Source: Deferribacteres bacterium (GTDB lineage: Bacteria > Zhuqueibacterota > Zhuqueibacteria > Zhuqueibacterales > Geothermadaptataceae). From it: a stretch of DNA of 64,000 bases. This document shows, in pieces, positions 16,765 through 26,876 of the stretch (position 1 is its first letter; every line of letters starts with the position of its first letter). The stretch is from the NCBI GenBank assembly GCA_020633655.1, contig JACKDF010000008.1, forward strand, positions 124,001 to 188,000. The letters are read 5' to 3'. The notes below the pieces were generated by a model. The model ran no database searches and was not told the origin of the DNA. It saw only the letters and a program-made list of their open reading frames with translations. Position numbers and translations under genes: made by a program.

Positions 16765-19700
16765 CTAAAAAAGATAACGAATTCCAAATTGCGCTTGCCA
16801 ACGAGAACTATTTATACCAGAATCATCAATATTATATAAATCGCCTCGAGGTTTTTGAAATGTAAAAATTGGTGTTGTCCCATCATTTTCAAATCCAACA
16901 AAGTTTATAATATTGCCAGGAGCGCTTGAAGTATAGGTTCTTCTTCCCCAATCTTTATTTAGTAAATTTGCAAAATTAAAAATATCAAAAGTAATTTGGA
17001 ATGTATGCCTTTTGCCTCCAGCATTTAAATAAAAATCTTGGATGATCTTAACATCAAAAATATGTTCAAACGGTAGTCTGGCGCCATTTCGTTCAGCATA
17101 CTTTCCTCTTCTACTGTTCAGGTAATCATCTTCACTAATAAATTCATCTAATTGAATCCATTGGTCATGAGCAGATACATAGTCATAATTACCAGGAGTA
17201 CCAATATCAACGAGATTTATTTCATCTTCACTTGCTGGTACATAGATTAATGCATTGGAAGAATTCCAAACCTCTTGAATCATTGATTGTCCCCACGCGT
17301 AAGTATATGAAAATCTTCTTCCAGATTGTCCGTTATAAAATAAAGAAATAGTAGTACCTGTTCGTTTAAAAACATTAAAATTATAGGATAGATAGCCAGA
17401 TATTCTCGAACCTAAATCAAAAACTGAATAATCAAGATCAGGAAAATTTCTGCCATTAACATGTTCCATAAATGTCCATTGCCAAGAATTTTGATAAGCT
17501 TTACCATCGTTGATTGCTTTGGCATGCCCAAGTGCATAGGCAATACATGCTGTTAAACCATTATCGAATGGTTTTTGAAGTTGTGTAGTAAAATTATAAG
17601 CATAACCTTTATTAGTATTGATACCGAGCATTATATCGCTATAGGTCGGATCTACTCTACCCCAAAAGTACAATGGTCTTGTATCAGCGCCATCTTGTCC
17701 TGTTAAATATTGAGTAGCTGGAAGAATATTTAGATTTTTATAATTTATGTTATTCAACGTTTTGGAATACATAAATTCCAAAGTACCTATTAAATCCCAT
17801 GGTAATTTTTGATCAACAGCCATACTTGTACGTAGTATTTGGGGAAATTTAAAATTGTCAGCAAAAATATCAACTTGACCTGAGGGAATTGATGGACCTC
17901 CACCTAAATCTTCAATTGTCGGTTGAGTATTTGGATCCGGATTAAAATTAAAATCGCTTCCATTTGCAAATGTGGGATTACCTTGTGATATTGATCCTAT
18001 TGTTAATCCATTATTCACATAAGATCCAGCTGGCCAAACCAAAGGTAAACGACTCGTAAACACACCTACTCCACCTCGAATTTGTGTTGTTTTGTTCCCT
18101 TTCACGTCATAGTTAAAACCGAATCTCGGGGAAAATAAAAATTGAGTTTTTGGCATTTCTCCTGACTTTGCCCCGTTTAAATCATAACCTGCGTCTTCAA
18201 TTTTGGAAATTGTTGTGCTATTAAAATAAGTATCTGATTTAGGGTTTTCTAAAAAGAATGGGATATCCAAACGAATACCAAATTTCAATTTTAATTTGTC
18301 ATTCATTTGATATTCATCTTGAGCATAAACGCCCAATTGTATCATATTAAATTCTGCTGCGGCTTTTGAATTATCACCCGAAACATTATCAATTAGTGAA
18401 TATCTTCTTTCATATCGTGATGGCACTGCATCATTCATAAAATCATCCACTGAATTATAACTATATTCACCAAAGTTTTTATAAATAGACAAATTGTACA
18501 TAGAGTAAATTTCATTGTTAGTGCCAAATGTTAGTGTGTGTTTTCCCCTATATAATGAGAAATTATCTGTAATTGTTAAGATATCCTGCTTTAATTTATC
18601 TGCTGTAGAATAAAGCTCTGATCCAGCAATAATAGTTGTCCAGCCATCTGTGATACGAATTCCAGGAAAATCTTCACCCATTGGATTACGATTTTCTCTG
18701 ACATTAGTATAACCAATTAATAAATTATTTGACATTCCAATGTAGTTACTATTTAATTCTAATGCAGTTGAATTTGTAGTGCTTGGATATAATACACCGC
18801 TATTATTGAAATTAATTGACCAACTATTTGAAGCATTCGGCATCGTTGCCTCATTTTTTGTGTAACTATGCCTGAACTTTAATTTATGCTTATCATTTAT
18901 GTTCCAGTCAATGCGTCCTAAAAATTTATCACTATTTAATTTTCTTACATTATTTAAAAATCCACCTGGATCATATCCATAATCCGTTTTAAGTTTTTCA
19001 GCTATAGCATTAATTTGTGCTTCAGATGACGGTCCCTGATAATTGCTAAAGTGAAATGGTTGTGGAGTCTCATCTCTTTGTATCTCGAAGCTTGTAAAGA
19101 ATAATAATTTATTCTGTATAATTGGTCCACCTATACGAGCGCCATATATCTTTGCATCAAAGGCAGGCAACTTTTCTCGACTGTACCCTTCAGGGAGCTT
19201 GATTGACCCAGGAGTCTTTCCTGCAAAACTTTCATTCCTTCCTATTTGATAAATTGATCCATGAAATTCGTTTGTACCGCTTCTTGTGATCATATTTATA
19301 TTTGCACCGTTAAAACCGTTTTGTCGTACATCGAACGGAGCTACTGCTATTTGAAATTGTTCTATTGCATCGATGCTAATAGGTGTACCTCCTGTCTGAC
19401 CGCCATTTGTTGCGTTTCCAGATAACCCAAATACATCATGATTAATTGCGCCATCAATGGAGATTGCGTTGTAGCGTGTGTTCATTCCAGCAATAGAAAT
19501 TAAATTGTTATCACCTGTATTGGCTTGAGGAGTTAATCGAGCGAAGTCAGTAAGATTTCTTGCAACGTTGGGCATATTTTTTATATGATCGATGTCTATA
19601 GCAGTTTCAGCTCCAGTACGGTTGCCATCAAAAAGATCATTTCTTATTGCTGTAACAACAACCTCATCAAGTTCAATGGCAATTTGGACTAATTCTATTT

Positions 19701-20019
19701 TTAAATTTAGCATTTGACCTAGATTAAGATAAAGCTCGTCTTGTTCAAAGTTTCTATATCCAATGTATGAGACCGTGATTTTATATGGACCCCCAACTTT
19801 CATATTTGGTATTCTGAAATAACCATCCATATTAGAAGTGGTACCATATTGAAAACCTGTTGGCAAATTTAGGGCAACTATGTTAGCTCCTGAAAGCTCC
19901 TTTAAACCATCAGTGACTTTTCCTTCCAACATTGAAGTAGTAGTTCCCTGTGCGAAGATAGATTCAGAAAAAAGAAACGAGAAAATTATTGCTGCGAAAA
20001 TCTTAAAAAAATTCTGCAT
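16765..20019 (-). CDS. TonB-dependent receptor with carboxypeptidase-regulatory N-domain (Oar-like)
   Basis: A 1084-residue outer-membrane receptor. Signal peptide at 1-23, then a carboxypeptidase-regulatory-like domain (about 30-115, LEGKVTDGLKELSGANIVAL), the plug (ISIAGMNTRYNAISIDGAIN, GANINMITRSGTNEFHGSIY), and a long beta-barrel ending in an aromatic residue (FGIRYLF). The lack of a typical SusC signature and the plug text SGTNEFHGSIY fit the Oar-like group. An AGGAGAGA site lies before the ATG. It probably takes up a large substrate; the sugar-type ABC importer on the same strand upstream suggests a carbohydrate, which is inference. The region is much more AT-rich than the copper block. 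Confidence 0.9.
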   Translation of the reverse strand: MQNFFKIFAAIIFSFLFSESIFAQGTTTSMLEGKVTDGLKELSGANIVALNLPTGFQYGTTSNMDGYFRIPNMKVGGPYKITVSYIGYRNFEQDELYLNLGQMLNLKIELVQIAIELDEVVVTAIRNDLFDGNRTGAETAIDIDHIKNMPNVARNLTDFARLTPQANTGDNNLISIAGMNTRYNAISIDGAINHDVFGLSGNATNGGQTGGTPISIDAIEQFQIAVAPFDVRQNGFNGANINMITRSGTNEFHGSIYQIGRNESFAGKTPGSIKLPEGYSREKLPAFDAKIYGARIGGPIIQNKLLFFTSFEIQRDETPQPFHFSNYQGPSSEAQINAIAEKLKTDYGYDPGGFLNNVRKLNSDKFLGRIDWNINDKHKLKFRHSYTKNEATMPNASNSWSINFNNSGVLYPSTTNSTALELNSNYIGMSNNLLIGYTNVRENRNPMGEDFPGIRITDGWTTIIAGSELYSTADKLKQDILTITDNFSLYRGKHTLTFGTNNEIYSMYNLSIYKNFGEYSYNSVDDFMNDAVPSRYERRYSLIDNVSGDNSKAAAEFNMIQLGVYAQDEYQMNDKLKLKFGIRLDIPFFLENPKSDTYFNSTTISKIEDAGYDLNGAKSGEMPKTQFLFSPRFGFNYDVKGNKTTQIRGGVGVFTSRLPLVWPAGSYVNNGLTIGSISQGNPTFANGSDFNFNPDPNTQPTIEDLGGGPSIPSGQVDIFADNFKFPQILRTSMAVDQKLPWDLIGTLEFMYSKTLNNINYKNLNILPATQYLTGQDGADTRPLYFWGRVDPTYSDIMLGINTNKGYAYNFTTQLQKPFDNGLTACIAYALGHAKAINDGKAYQNSWQWTFMEHVNGRNFPDLDYSVFDLGSRISGYLSYNFNVFKRTGTTISLFYNGQSGRRFSYTYAWGQSMIQEVWNSSNALIYVPASEDEINLVDIGTPGNYDYVSAHDQWIQLDEFISEDDYLNSRRGKYAERNGARLPFEHIFDVKIIQDFYLNAGGKRHTFQITFDIFNFANLLNKDWGRRTYTSSAPGNIINFVGFENDGTTPIFTFQKPRGDLYNIDDSGINSSRWQAQFGIRYLF

Positions 20020-20180
20020 AGTTCTCTCCTTATCTTTGTTGAATTAAAAGATAATTTTGAAATACACTCAATTAGAACTTTTCTTTCTGTGCTCTTATAA
20101 AATCACAGATGTTTATTATAGACTTTTGGGATTGTATTGAAGCAAATCATATCTATTGCATGGTAAAGATTAAACGTATT

Positions 20181-21026
20181 TTAACGTCCGAAGCTACCTA
20201 TTAGATTTATCCCTCTAATGATTTTCTTCTGATTGAAGTAAAATATAATAATTGTCGGAATTGATACTACAAGTGAAGCAGCCATCATAAGCGTGATTTG
20301 AGTAGTAAATTGACTCTGAAAGTATGTCAACCCAAGTGTTAATGTTTTTTTCTCAAATGTATTTATGTATATCAATGGTCCCATTAGATCATTCCAATGA
20401 CCGATAAAATGCAATACTCCAACGGTTGTTAAAATTGGATATATTTCAGGTAATATGATATATCTCATTTTTTGATAAAAATTAAAACCTTCTAATTTAC
20501 CTGCGTCAAAAAAAATGTTGGGTATCGTTCTAATTCTTTGTCTTAATAAAAGTACCGTTCCAGCTGATAAACCAAAAAAAGCTGGCACGATTAATGGATA
20601 ATATGTATCTATCCATCCTACATAATTAAACATAAGAAACATTGGAACCATAAAAACAATACCTGGCAAAATCATTGTACAAAGTAATATCCAAAACAAT
20701 AGGTTTCTTTTACTGAATTCAAATCGGGCAAAGCCATATGCTACTATTGTACAAGATATTAAACTTCCAAAAGTTGCGACGAATGAATAAATTAAGGTAT
20801 TAATAAAGAATTTATAGAATGGTAAAATAGTAAGTGCATCGTAATAATTTTTAATACGAATCTCCGATGGAATGAATATCAAATTTTCTTGTGAATAGAA
20901 AACATTTTCAGGAGTTATAGATGTAATAAACATCCAGATTAAAGGTAAAATCATCGGAATGGCAAAAAGAATCAAAATTAAGTATATTAAAAATTTAAAT
21001 GAATAATTAAAAATTTTAATTTTCAT
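20181..21026 (-). CDS. ABC transporter permease, MalG/UgpE type
   Basis: A 281-residue inner-membrane permease with six helices. The EAA loop that contacts the ATPase is DAGKLEGFNFYQKMRYIILPEIYP. It forms a heterodimer with the permease encoded 29 bases upstream and belongs to the carbohydrate uptake CUT1 group. It is the last gene of the four-gene importer; the order ATPase, binding protein, permease, permease is read leftwards. Confidence 0.92.
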   Translation of the reverse strand: MKIKIFNYSFKFLIYLILILFAIPMILPLIWMFITSITPENVFYSQENLIFIPSEIRIKNYYDALTILPFYKFFINTLIYSFVATFGSLISCTIVAYGFARFEFSKRNLLFWILLCTMILPGIVFMVPMFLMFNYVGWIDTYYPLIVPAFFGLSAGTVLLLRQRIRTIPNIFFDAGKLEGFNFYQKMRYIILPEIYPILTTVGVLHFIGHWNDLMGPLIYINTFEKKTLTLGLTYFQSQFTTQITLMMAASLVVSIPTIIIFYFNQKKIIRGINLIGSFGR

Positions 21027-21055
21027 AACTAATTAGTATAATTTTTTACTATTAA

Positions 21056-21937
21056 TTACTTGAGTTTAACTTCATCATAAGTAACCCAAAATTTGCTTAA
21101 AAAAAACTGTATTGCTGTTATTAATAACAATATTAAAAAGAATATCCAAGCCATTGCTGAAGCATATCCCATTTTAAAAAATGAGAACGCATTTTGATAA
21201 ACATAATATGTAAAGAAAAGAGTGGAATTATTAGGTCCTCCCTGAGTGATGATGTATGCTTGAGAAAATATTTGAGAATAACCAATAAATCCTACTATTG
21301 TTAAAAAAAATATAATTGGAGATATATAGGGAAAAATAACATATTTAAATTTATATTTAAAAGTGTCACTTTCTAATTTAATTACTTCTATAAGTTGAGT
21401 TGGAATTCTCTGGAACGTTGCTAAAAAAATGAGCATATTGTTTCCAAGACCCCAAATACTTATAATAATCATAGAAATAAAGGCATAAGTTTCATTTTCG
21501 AACCAAGAAGGACCTTCAATGCCTATTATTGATAATAAATTGTTGAATAATCCATATTTCGTGTTAAAAATCCATAACCACAATAACATTAATGGTACAC
21601 CCGAAATTAATTGTGGTACATAAAAACTAAATCGTAATAATTGATTTAACCAACTGTCTTTGTTCAAGAATAATGCTAAAATGAAAGCTACGATAATATT
21701 TATTGGTAATGTAATAGAAGTATATATCAAGGTAATTTTTAGACTTTTCCAAAAAAGAGGGTCATTACTTAATTTGATATAGTTATTAAATCCAACATAT
21801 TTTGCCTCTGATAATCCATCCCATTCAAAGAAGGTTAGAATAAATGAAAAAATAATTGGAAATAATATAAATAGAATTAATCCAATAATTGTCGGACTCA
21901 CAAGGAAAAATCCTGTTTTTGGTTTTTTTTCACTCAT
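21056..21937 (-). CDS. ABC transporter permease, MalF/UgpA type
   Basis: A 293-residue permease with six helices and the EAA-type loop EVIKLESDTFKYKFKYVIFPYISP. The N-terminus SEKKPKTGFFLVSPTIIGLILF is usual for the CUT1 sugar permeases. It starts 13 bases after the binding-protein gene and partners the MalG-type permease downstream. The low GC content matches its neighbours. Confidence 0.92.
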   Translation of the reverse strand: MSEKKPKTGFFLVSPTIIGLILFILFPIIFSFILTFFEWDGLSEAKYVGFNNYIKLSNDPLFWKSLKITLIYTSITLPINIIVAFILALFLNKDSWLNQLLRFSFYVPQLISGVPLMLLWLWIFNTKYGLFNNLLSIIGIEGPSWFENETYAFISMIIISIWGLGNNMLIFLATFQRIPTQLIEVIKLESDTFKYKFKYVIFPYISPIIFFLTIVGFIGYSQIFSQAYIITQGGPNNSTLFFTYYVYQNAFSFFKMGYASAMAWIFFLILLLITAIQFFLSKFWVTYDEVKLK

Positions 21938-21950
21938 AATTTTAAGAATT

Positions 21951-23231
21951 TTAATTTGCTGACAATATTTTGTTAACTTTTGTGGTAATGTCTTTCATGG
22001 CTTCATCTATAGATACTTGTTTCATCGCTAAACGTTCTAAAACTGGATTTATAGCAAATGGAAGTTCCTTACTTGCTGCTTTCATTAATGGTACACTATT
22101 TTCAAGTTCGTCCAGTATTACCTTTCGAACAACTGGATGATTTGCGAACAAATTATCTGAGTATGCAACTTCTTTTAGAGAAGGAATAAATCCGCCCAAC
22201 GCTTCTTTTCTTGCAATATATTTTTGAGACTCTCTGCTTGTTAGATATTTTAATAATTCCCAGGATTCATTGAGATGCCTTGTATTAGGATTTATGGTTG
22301 CTACATTTACTAAAACAAAAGTAGCCCGCTTTTTACCTTTTGGACGAGGGATAACTTTGACTCTAAATCCTCGGTTGGGATCATTTAAAAATCTAAGCCC
22401 CAATTGTCCTAAGTATATAGGAAATTTTTGTTGGTAAAATAGTTCAGATGGGGATCTTTTGAAATGGCTGATGTATTCAAGCATTGTTGGAGAATAACCA
22501 TATTTCAGTGAAAAATTAAAGTAATAATTACATGCTTCTAATGCTTTTGGTGTATTTAAGAGACATTTTTGAGGATTTTCTAATTTATCAAATGGAGATG
22601 CGTCATTCTGTAATACGGCAGAATACATTTCCATCCAACCTACGTTCTCAACATAAACAAAATCAATCTGATGTTCTGGACTATTCTTAATTTTATTTGA
22701 AAATTCTTGACACAAAAGTTGAAACTCCTGCCAATTCATTACTGTATCTGCAGATGGAACATCAATATGATATTTTTCAAACAAATTTAAATTAAGGTAT
22801 AATGCAGATACATTATTACTGATTGGTAGCCCATAAATTTTCCCTTTCCATTTACATGATTCAACGGAATTTGGAAATAGAGAATCAACAGGGTACCCAT
22901 CATTTTCAATTAGGCTAGAGATGTTTAGTAAAGCATTTTTCTCACAATAACCATAAATATCACTTGCTTTGAACAACATAACGTCTGGAGCAGTTTTTGT
23001 GATAATTTGTGTATTAAGTTTAGTATGATAATTACCCCATGATTCCGATTCAATTTTTAACTTAATGTTTGGATGATGTTTCTGGAAGTTCTTAAAAAAT
23101 TCATCATCAACCCAATGATTATAATCCCAAAGAGAAACTCTCAATATCGTGGGGTCCTTTTTTGCACACTTTACTAAGAGTAATAGAGAAATGGTGATAA
23201 TTAGAAAGATACTTATTTTTATTTTCATCAT
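21951..23231 (-). CDS. ABC transporter solute-binding lipoprotein, sugar type
   Basis: A 426-residue family-1 extracellular solute-binding protein. The N-terminus has a lipoprotein signal ending LLLLVKC (Cys about residue 22), with an unusual Lys before the Cys. The domain follows the maltose-binding pattern (LRVSLWDYNHWVDDEFFKNF ... DVMLFKASDIYGY ... WELLKYLTSRESQKYIARKE). Start ATG 23231 is followed directly by a second ATG at 23228; a GAGGAT site fits either. It delivers substrate to the two permeases. The sugar cannot be told from the sequence. Confidence 0.9.
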   Translation of the reverse strand: MMKIKISIFLIITISLLLLVKCAKKDPTILRVSLWDYNHWVDDEFFKNFQKHHPNIKLKIESESWGNYHTKLNTQIITKTAPDVMLFKASDIYGYCEKNALLNISSLIENDGYPVDSLFPNSVESCKWKGKIYGLPISNNVSALYLNLNLFEKYHIDVPSADTVMNWQEFQLLCQEFSNKIKNSPEHQIDFVYVENVGWMEMYSAVLQNDASPFDKLENPQKCLLNTPKALEACNYYFNFSLKYGYSPTMLEYISHFKRSPSELFYQQKFPIYLGQLGLRFLNDPNRGFRVKVIPRPKGKKRATFVLVNVATINPNTRHLNESWELLKYLTSRESQKYIARKEALGGFIPSLKEVAYSDNLFANHPVVRKVILDELENSVPLMKAASKELPFAINPVLERLAMKQVSIDEAMKDITTKVNKILSAN

Positions 23232-23266
23232 GAAATCCTCATTTTAAAATACAATTAAAATAAAAA

Positions 23267-24448
23267 TTATTTAATTGATATTCTATTATTATTAATCAAA
23301 TTAATTCCACTATTTTTATCAAAATAAATTATTTCTAACGGATTCAAATAGATATCTACAACATCATCGATGCAATATTGAGAATTGTGTTTATCAATTA
23401 TGTTAAATAGATTGTCTTCAATCTTTACTGTATAAGCTATAAATGAACCGTAAACTTCTTTATTAAATATTTTTCCTTTATTTATTTTAATGGAATTATC
23501 TGAAAGATAAAATGAGAATGATTCTGGACGGATGCCTAATAAGATTTCCTTATTTTTATAACTTAAAAGTTTATTAATTTTTTCAGAAAAATTAAATGTC
23601 AAAGTAAGATTCGTATTTTCTAACTCAACTTTAGTAGAAGCTATCTTTAGTACAACCTTTAAAAAATTTATTTTGGGGAATCCAATAAACTTTGCTGAGT
23701 AAGCATTTTGAGGATTGGAGTAAATTTCTTCTGGAGTACCAAAATCTTTTATTTCACCTTTATCCAGTAAAAGAATTAAATCGGCAATAGAAAAAGCTTC
23801 AAATTGATCATGTGTAACATGAACAAATGTCTTTTCAACTTTTCTTTGTAACTTTTTAAGCTCATTTCGCATATTGATCCTTAACTCGGAATCAAGATTT
23901 GCTAATGGTTCATCTAATAAAAATATGTCTGGATTTTTAATTATCGCTCTTCCTAAAGCTACCCTCTGTTGTTCTCCACCTGAAATATGCCGTGGTTTTC
24001 TACTCAATAAATGAGGTATATTAAGAAGTTTTGAGACATTGTTTATTTTTTCTTGAATTTGAATTTTCGGTATTTTTTTAATTTTTAGTCCAACAGCAAT
24101 ATTATCATAAACGGTCATATGAGGAAATATTGCATAATCTTGGAAAACCATTGAAATATTTCTTTTATCTACAGACATATCAAATAGATTTCTATTATTT
24201 AGAAAGATAGAGCCAGTTGTCGGATCATCCAATCCAGCAATTATTCTTAGAAGTGTGGTTTTCCCAGAGCCAGATGCGCCAATAATACATAAGTATTTAT
24301 TGCCTGTTATATGAAATGAAATATTCTTTAATGCAATTATATTATCAAAATGTTTTGAGAGATTATTTACTTTGATATTCCAAGGCTCAGAAATTTCTTT
24401 ATCTGTATCTGTAAATTCAGTTTTTAAGAAGTTATTTTTCTTTTGCAC
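23267..24448 (-). CDS. ABC transporter ATPase, MalK/UgpC type
   Basis: A 393-residue ATPase. Walker A GASGSGKTT, signature ISGGEQQRVALGRA, Walker B DIFLLDEPLANLD and H-loop VHVTHDQ are intact. The C-terminal 130 residues form the TOBE/OB regulatory domain of sugar importers (LLGIRPESFSFYL). The frame begins at GTG 24448; an ATG two bases upstream is out of frame and no other in-frame ATG comes before Walker A, so GTG is the likely start. It is the first gene of the importer operon. Its upstream gap (24449-24550) holds no gene. Confidence 0.92.
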   Translation of the reverse strand: MQKKNNFLKTEFTDTDKEISEPWNIKVNNLSKHFDNIIALKNISFHITGNKYLCIIGASGSGKTTLLRIIAGLDDPTTGSIFLNNRNLFDMSVDKRNISMVFQDYAIFPHMTVYDNIAVGLKIKKIPKIQIQEKINNVSKLLNIPHLLSRKPRHISGGEQQRVALGRAIIKNPDIFLLDEPLANLDSELRINMRNELKKLQRKVEKTFVHVTHDQFEAFSIADLILLLDKGEIKDFGTPEEIYSNPQNAYSAKFIGFPKINFLKVVLKIASTKVELENTNLTLTFNFSEKINKLLSYKNKEILLGIRPESFSFYLSDNSIKINKGKIFNKEVYGSFIAYTVKIEDNLFNIIDKHNSQYCIDDVVDIYLNPLEIIYFDKNSGINLINNNRISIK

Positions 24449-24550
24449 ATTCGACTCTGTTTAGAAACATAATTATAAAGTCTTTCTCTTAAATAAATAT
24501 AGAAGGAACTTATGATCGTATTTAGTTGTTATTATAGTTTTATTATGTAG

Positions 24551-24720
24551 GGCTAACAATGCCGAATTTAGCTGCCGCAGTCTTCGGCGCATTTTATTAA
24601 ATGTGAAAAACGTTAGCTTTATAACTTTCCAAAAACAAAATCGCTGAACGCTCCCCCTACAGTCAGCTGCGATGTGTTGGCAAAAAATAGCGAAACACCT
24701 GCCCGTGAACGATTGCCCCA
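24551..24720 (-). repeat. Cassette-type repeat, copy A (attC-like)
   Basis: About 170 bases immediately downstream of the 83-residue gene. It shares an ordered series of blocks with the element at 29041-29224: GCCGC(A/G)G near one end, AAATGTGAAAAAC, AAAATCGC, a TCAGCTGCGA/TCAACTGCGA block, TTGGCAAAAAA, and CTGCCC near the other end. The ends carry GCTAAC and a degenerate GTTCAC-type sequence. The placement directly after a stop codon, with the same orientation relative to the gene, is what an integron attC site would show. An unrelated intergenic repeat family is the alternative. Confidence 0.55.
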
Positions 24721-24744
24721 AAACTGCAAAAGAACACGCTTTTT

Positions 24745-24996
24745 TCAAGCTTCGTAACTAAGAACATTTAAATTGCCACCCGTAACATCTGCTTGGTTCC
24801 CACCTGATCCAGAACAAATAATCACCTCGGTAGGATTGGTTAGAGCAATACAACAAAATTTACCTTTATCATTCTGAATATTGGTTGATAAAAGACGTTT
24901 GTTATTAGTAATCTGCCACTCTTCCATTTCTGCATATAGCCCTCTCATTGAATCATTTTCGAAATAGAGCAAGTTTCGCTTATTGTTGTCTGGCAT
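24745..24996 (-). CDS. Small hypothetical protein (83 aa)
   Basis: An 83-residue protein with a strong GGAGGAAAC site directly before ATG 24996. No signal peptide or membrane helix. The sequence NLLYFENDSMRGLYAEMEEW and a central CCIALTNP look like a compact cytoplasmic protein. I do not recognise a named family. The stop lies 25 bases before a repeat shared with 29041-29224, giving the gene-plus-repeat unit expected of a gene cassette. Confidence 0.65.
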   Translation of the reverse strand: MPDNNKRNLLYFENDSMRGLYAEMEEWQITNNKRLLSTNIQNDKGKFCCIALTNPTEVIICSGSGGNQADVTGGNLNVLSYEA

Positions 24997-25037
24997 GTTT
25001 CCTCCATAAAAATTGATGATTTGGATGCTATTTTATC

Positions 25038-25169
25038 CACTAACGTTTAGAATAATATCCGACATTGCCCAACACAGCATTGCCACGTTTAAGAAAAGGG
25101 CGCGAGAAGTGATTCAAGAGAAGAACATCATCAGAGTGAAAGGCAATGTTGGATATTATTTTGTTGAGC
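25038..25169. repeat. Large imperfect hairpin (attC-like)
   Basis: Arms 25051-25070 and 25141-25160 pair at 18 of 20 positions (AATAATATCCGACATTGCCC against its near complement), with a 70-base loop. Just outside lie CTAAC (25040) and GTTGAGC (25163-25169); the latter fits the integron core consensus GTTRRRY exactly. An open frame across it (25013-25243, + strand) lacks a convincing start site and is probably not a gene. The rest of the gap, 25170-25389, holds nothing recognisable. Confidence 0.5.
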
Positions 25170-25389
25170 GAAACCAGATATGTCTATGGGGATTAAAAAC
25201 CGTTTTTCCTTCCCCGTTTTTTACAATAAGTGAGAAAAAGTAGAGAATCAAGGAATATCTCACTGAAATGATATAAAAATACCATGATGCAGTGAATTGT
25301 TACCGTATATCAATCTTAACTCTCTGAAATATTTATCCTTTCCGGATTTATAGATTTTCAGGTCATCACAGCAATCGGATTCCTAATAC

Positions 25390-26559
25390 CTATCCTGAAG
25401 AGATCGGATAGCTTCCAAATTCTTCCACAGCATCAACCATGGCAAGTACATTTTCAGGAGGTACATCATTCATTATCGTATGAACAGATGCCACCATATA
25501 CCCGCCTCCGAATCCTAGAATTTGCATTACCTTGCGAACTTCATCACGCACGGCTTCGGGAGTACCAAAAGGCAGTACACGGTGCGTATCAATGCCGCCG
25601 CATAAAACTAAATTCTTACCACAACGTTTCTTCAATCCTTTAAGATCGCTCATTTTGCCAGCTGATGTTTGGATGGGGTTGAGAATATCGACACCAATCT
25701 CGATAAAATCATCGATGAGCGGAAAGACATCACCATCCGTGTGGAAAAAGACCTTTGCCCGGGTGCGTTCCTTGATAAATTGAATAAAATTCGAGTGAAG
25801 TGGTTTCAAGATATCCCTGTACATTTCAGGAGACATTAACAACCTATCCTGCGTTCCCAAATCGTCACCAATTTTGATGATATCGACATTATCTCCCAGT
25901 TCCTCCAAAAATGGGCCCATGAGTGATTTGCACACCTCGGTGATCTTTTGCAGCAGTGCACGGGCAAATTCCGGATACAAGGCCATATTTAATAAAAAGG
26001 TATCCATGCCCTGCATGGAAAGCGCGCGCTCAAATGGGAATAATAACCAGGGTGTAGCCATGATGGCATATTCATTTTGTTCGGCCAAGCGTCTGGCAGC
26101 ATCCTTCACATGGGCGATACGGGTTGGATCGCTCATATCCGGCCAACCGGGATACGCCTCAATCTCGTCGATAGCAGTTGCTTCAGAAAGCGGGTGCATT
26201 CCCGGAAACCACTCACCTGGTGTCAGCTCCACCTGTCCGATCCCCCAGGAATCAATGAAAGGGCTGTGTGGCTCACGTTCCTGATTTCGCCTCAACGTTT
26301 CCTGAGGATGACTATCCAAAACGCCACGCACATCACAATGCAAACGTTTCATCGTGGCTTCGTCAATTTCTGCCGTACCCAGTTCGGGCCAGTCATAGAT
26401 ATAGTTATCAGGTGCATCAATGCCGACTATTTTTTTAATCCCCCTATAGGGTTTCATTTTGATGCCGGTCGCATTGCTGACTCCGAGAACAATGGGTACG
26501 CGGTCAGGCTGTTCATGATTAATTGCGGAAAGCACACGCTCACGAGGTGTCATCGTCAT
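25390..26559 (-). CDS. Uroporphyrinogen decarboxylase family protein
   Basis: A 389-residue TIM-barrel protein of the URO-D/MtaA superfamily: MTPRERVLSAINHEQPDRVPI at the start, VFFHTDGDVFPLIDDFIEIG and DILNPIQ in the middle, LVLCGGIDTHRVLPFGTPE near the end. The HTDG segment and the lack of the haem-enzyme N-terminus suggest the branch that handles methyl-group or corrinoid chemistry, or uncharacterised catabolic enzymes, rather than haem synthesis. ATG 26559 follows an AAAGG site; ATG 26553 is possible. It is transcribed towards the importer genes but separated from them by cassette-like DNA. It is less AT-rich than its neighbours. Confidence 0.85.
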   Translation of the reverse strand: MTMTPRERVLSAINHEQPDRVPIVLGVSNATGIKMKPYRGIKKIVGIDAPDNYIYDWPELGTAEIDEATMKRLHCDVRGVLDSHPQETLRRNQEREPHSPFIDSWGIGQVELTPGEWFPGMHPLSEATAIDEIEAYPGWPDMSDPTRIAHVKDAARRLAEQNEYAIMATPWLLFPFERALSMQGMDTFLLNMALYPEFARALLQKITEVCKSLMGPFLEELGDNVDIIKIGDDLGTQDRLLMSPEMYRDILKPLHSNFIQFIKERTRAKVFFHTDGDVFPLIDDFIEIGVDILNPIQTSAGKMSDLKGLKKRCGKNLVLCGGIDTHRVLPFGTPEAVRDEVRKVMQILGFGGGYMVASVHTIMNDVPPENVLAMVDAVEEFGSYPISSG

Positions 26560-26876
26560 TTCAGTACTACCTTTTCAAAAGTTTGGTTATAATTTCATTG
26601 GGAACAATGGCAAAAAGAGTGCGGATAAGTTAAAATCGATCATGCAAAGAATCTTCTGTTCAATCTCATGTTCATCCTCGAGATCAATCTTTTATCCGGT
26701 GATTGTATTGTGATCTCAGCAAGGATAACATAGCTTCAACAGCATGAATGCACCCCTCCTACAAAAAATTGTGTAATTTTATATCTTTACTTGACGAAAA
26801 ATAACAGCAAAAATCAGCCGACCATTTTTTTGTTTGGCTACATTTTTTGAGTTAGACTTTGTCTTGCGGTGGATTC
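26560..26876. other. Intergenic region, no gene seen
   Basis: 317 AT-rich bases between the URO-D gene start and the TIR gene stop. I see no open frame with a start site, no tRNA and no strong repeat. A promoter for the URO-D gene should lie here, but I cannot place it with confidence. Confidence 0.5.

Noticed and set aside
24473..24748. A 91-residue - strand open frame rich in Cys and Phe
   Set aside because: It coincides with the repeat shared with 29041-29224, so it is repeat DNA and not a gene.
25013..25243. A 76-residue + strand open frame
   Set aside because: It runs through both arms of a large hairpin, lacks a ribosome binding site and lies opposite the gene direction of the region.
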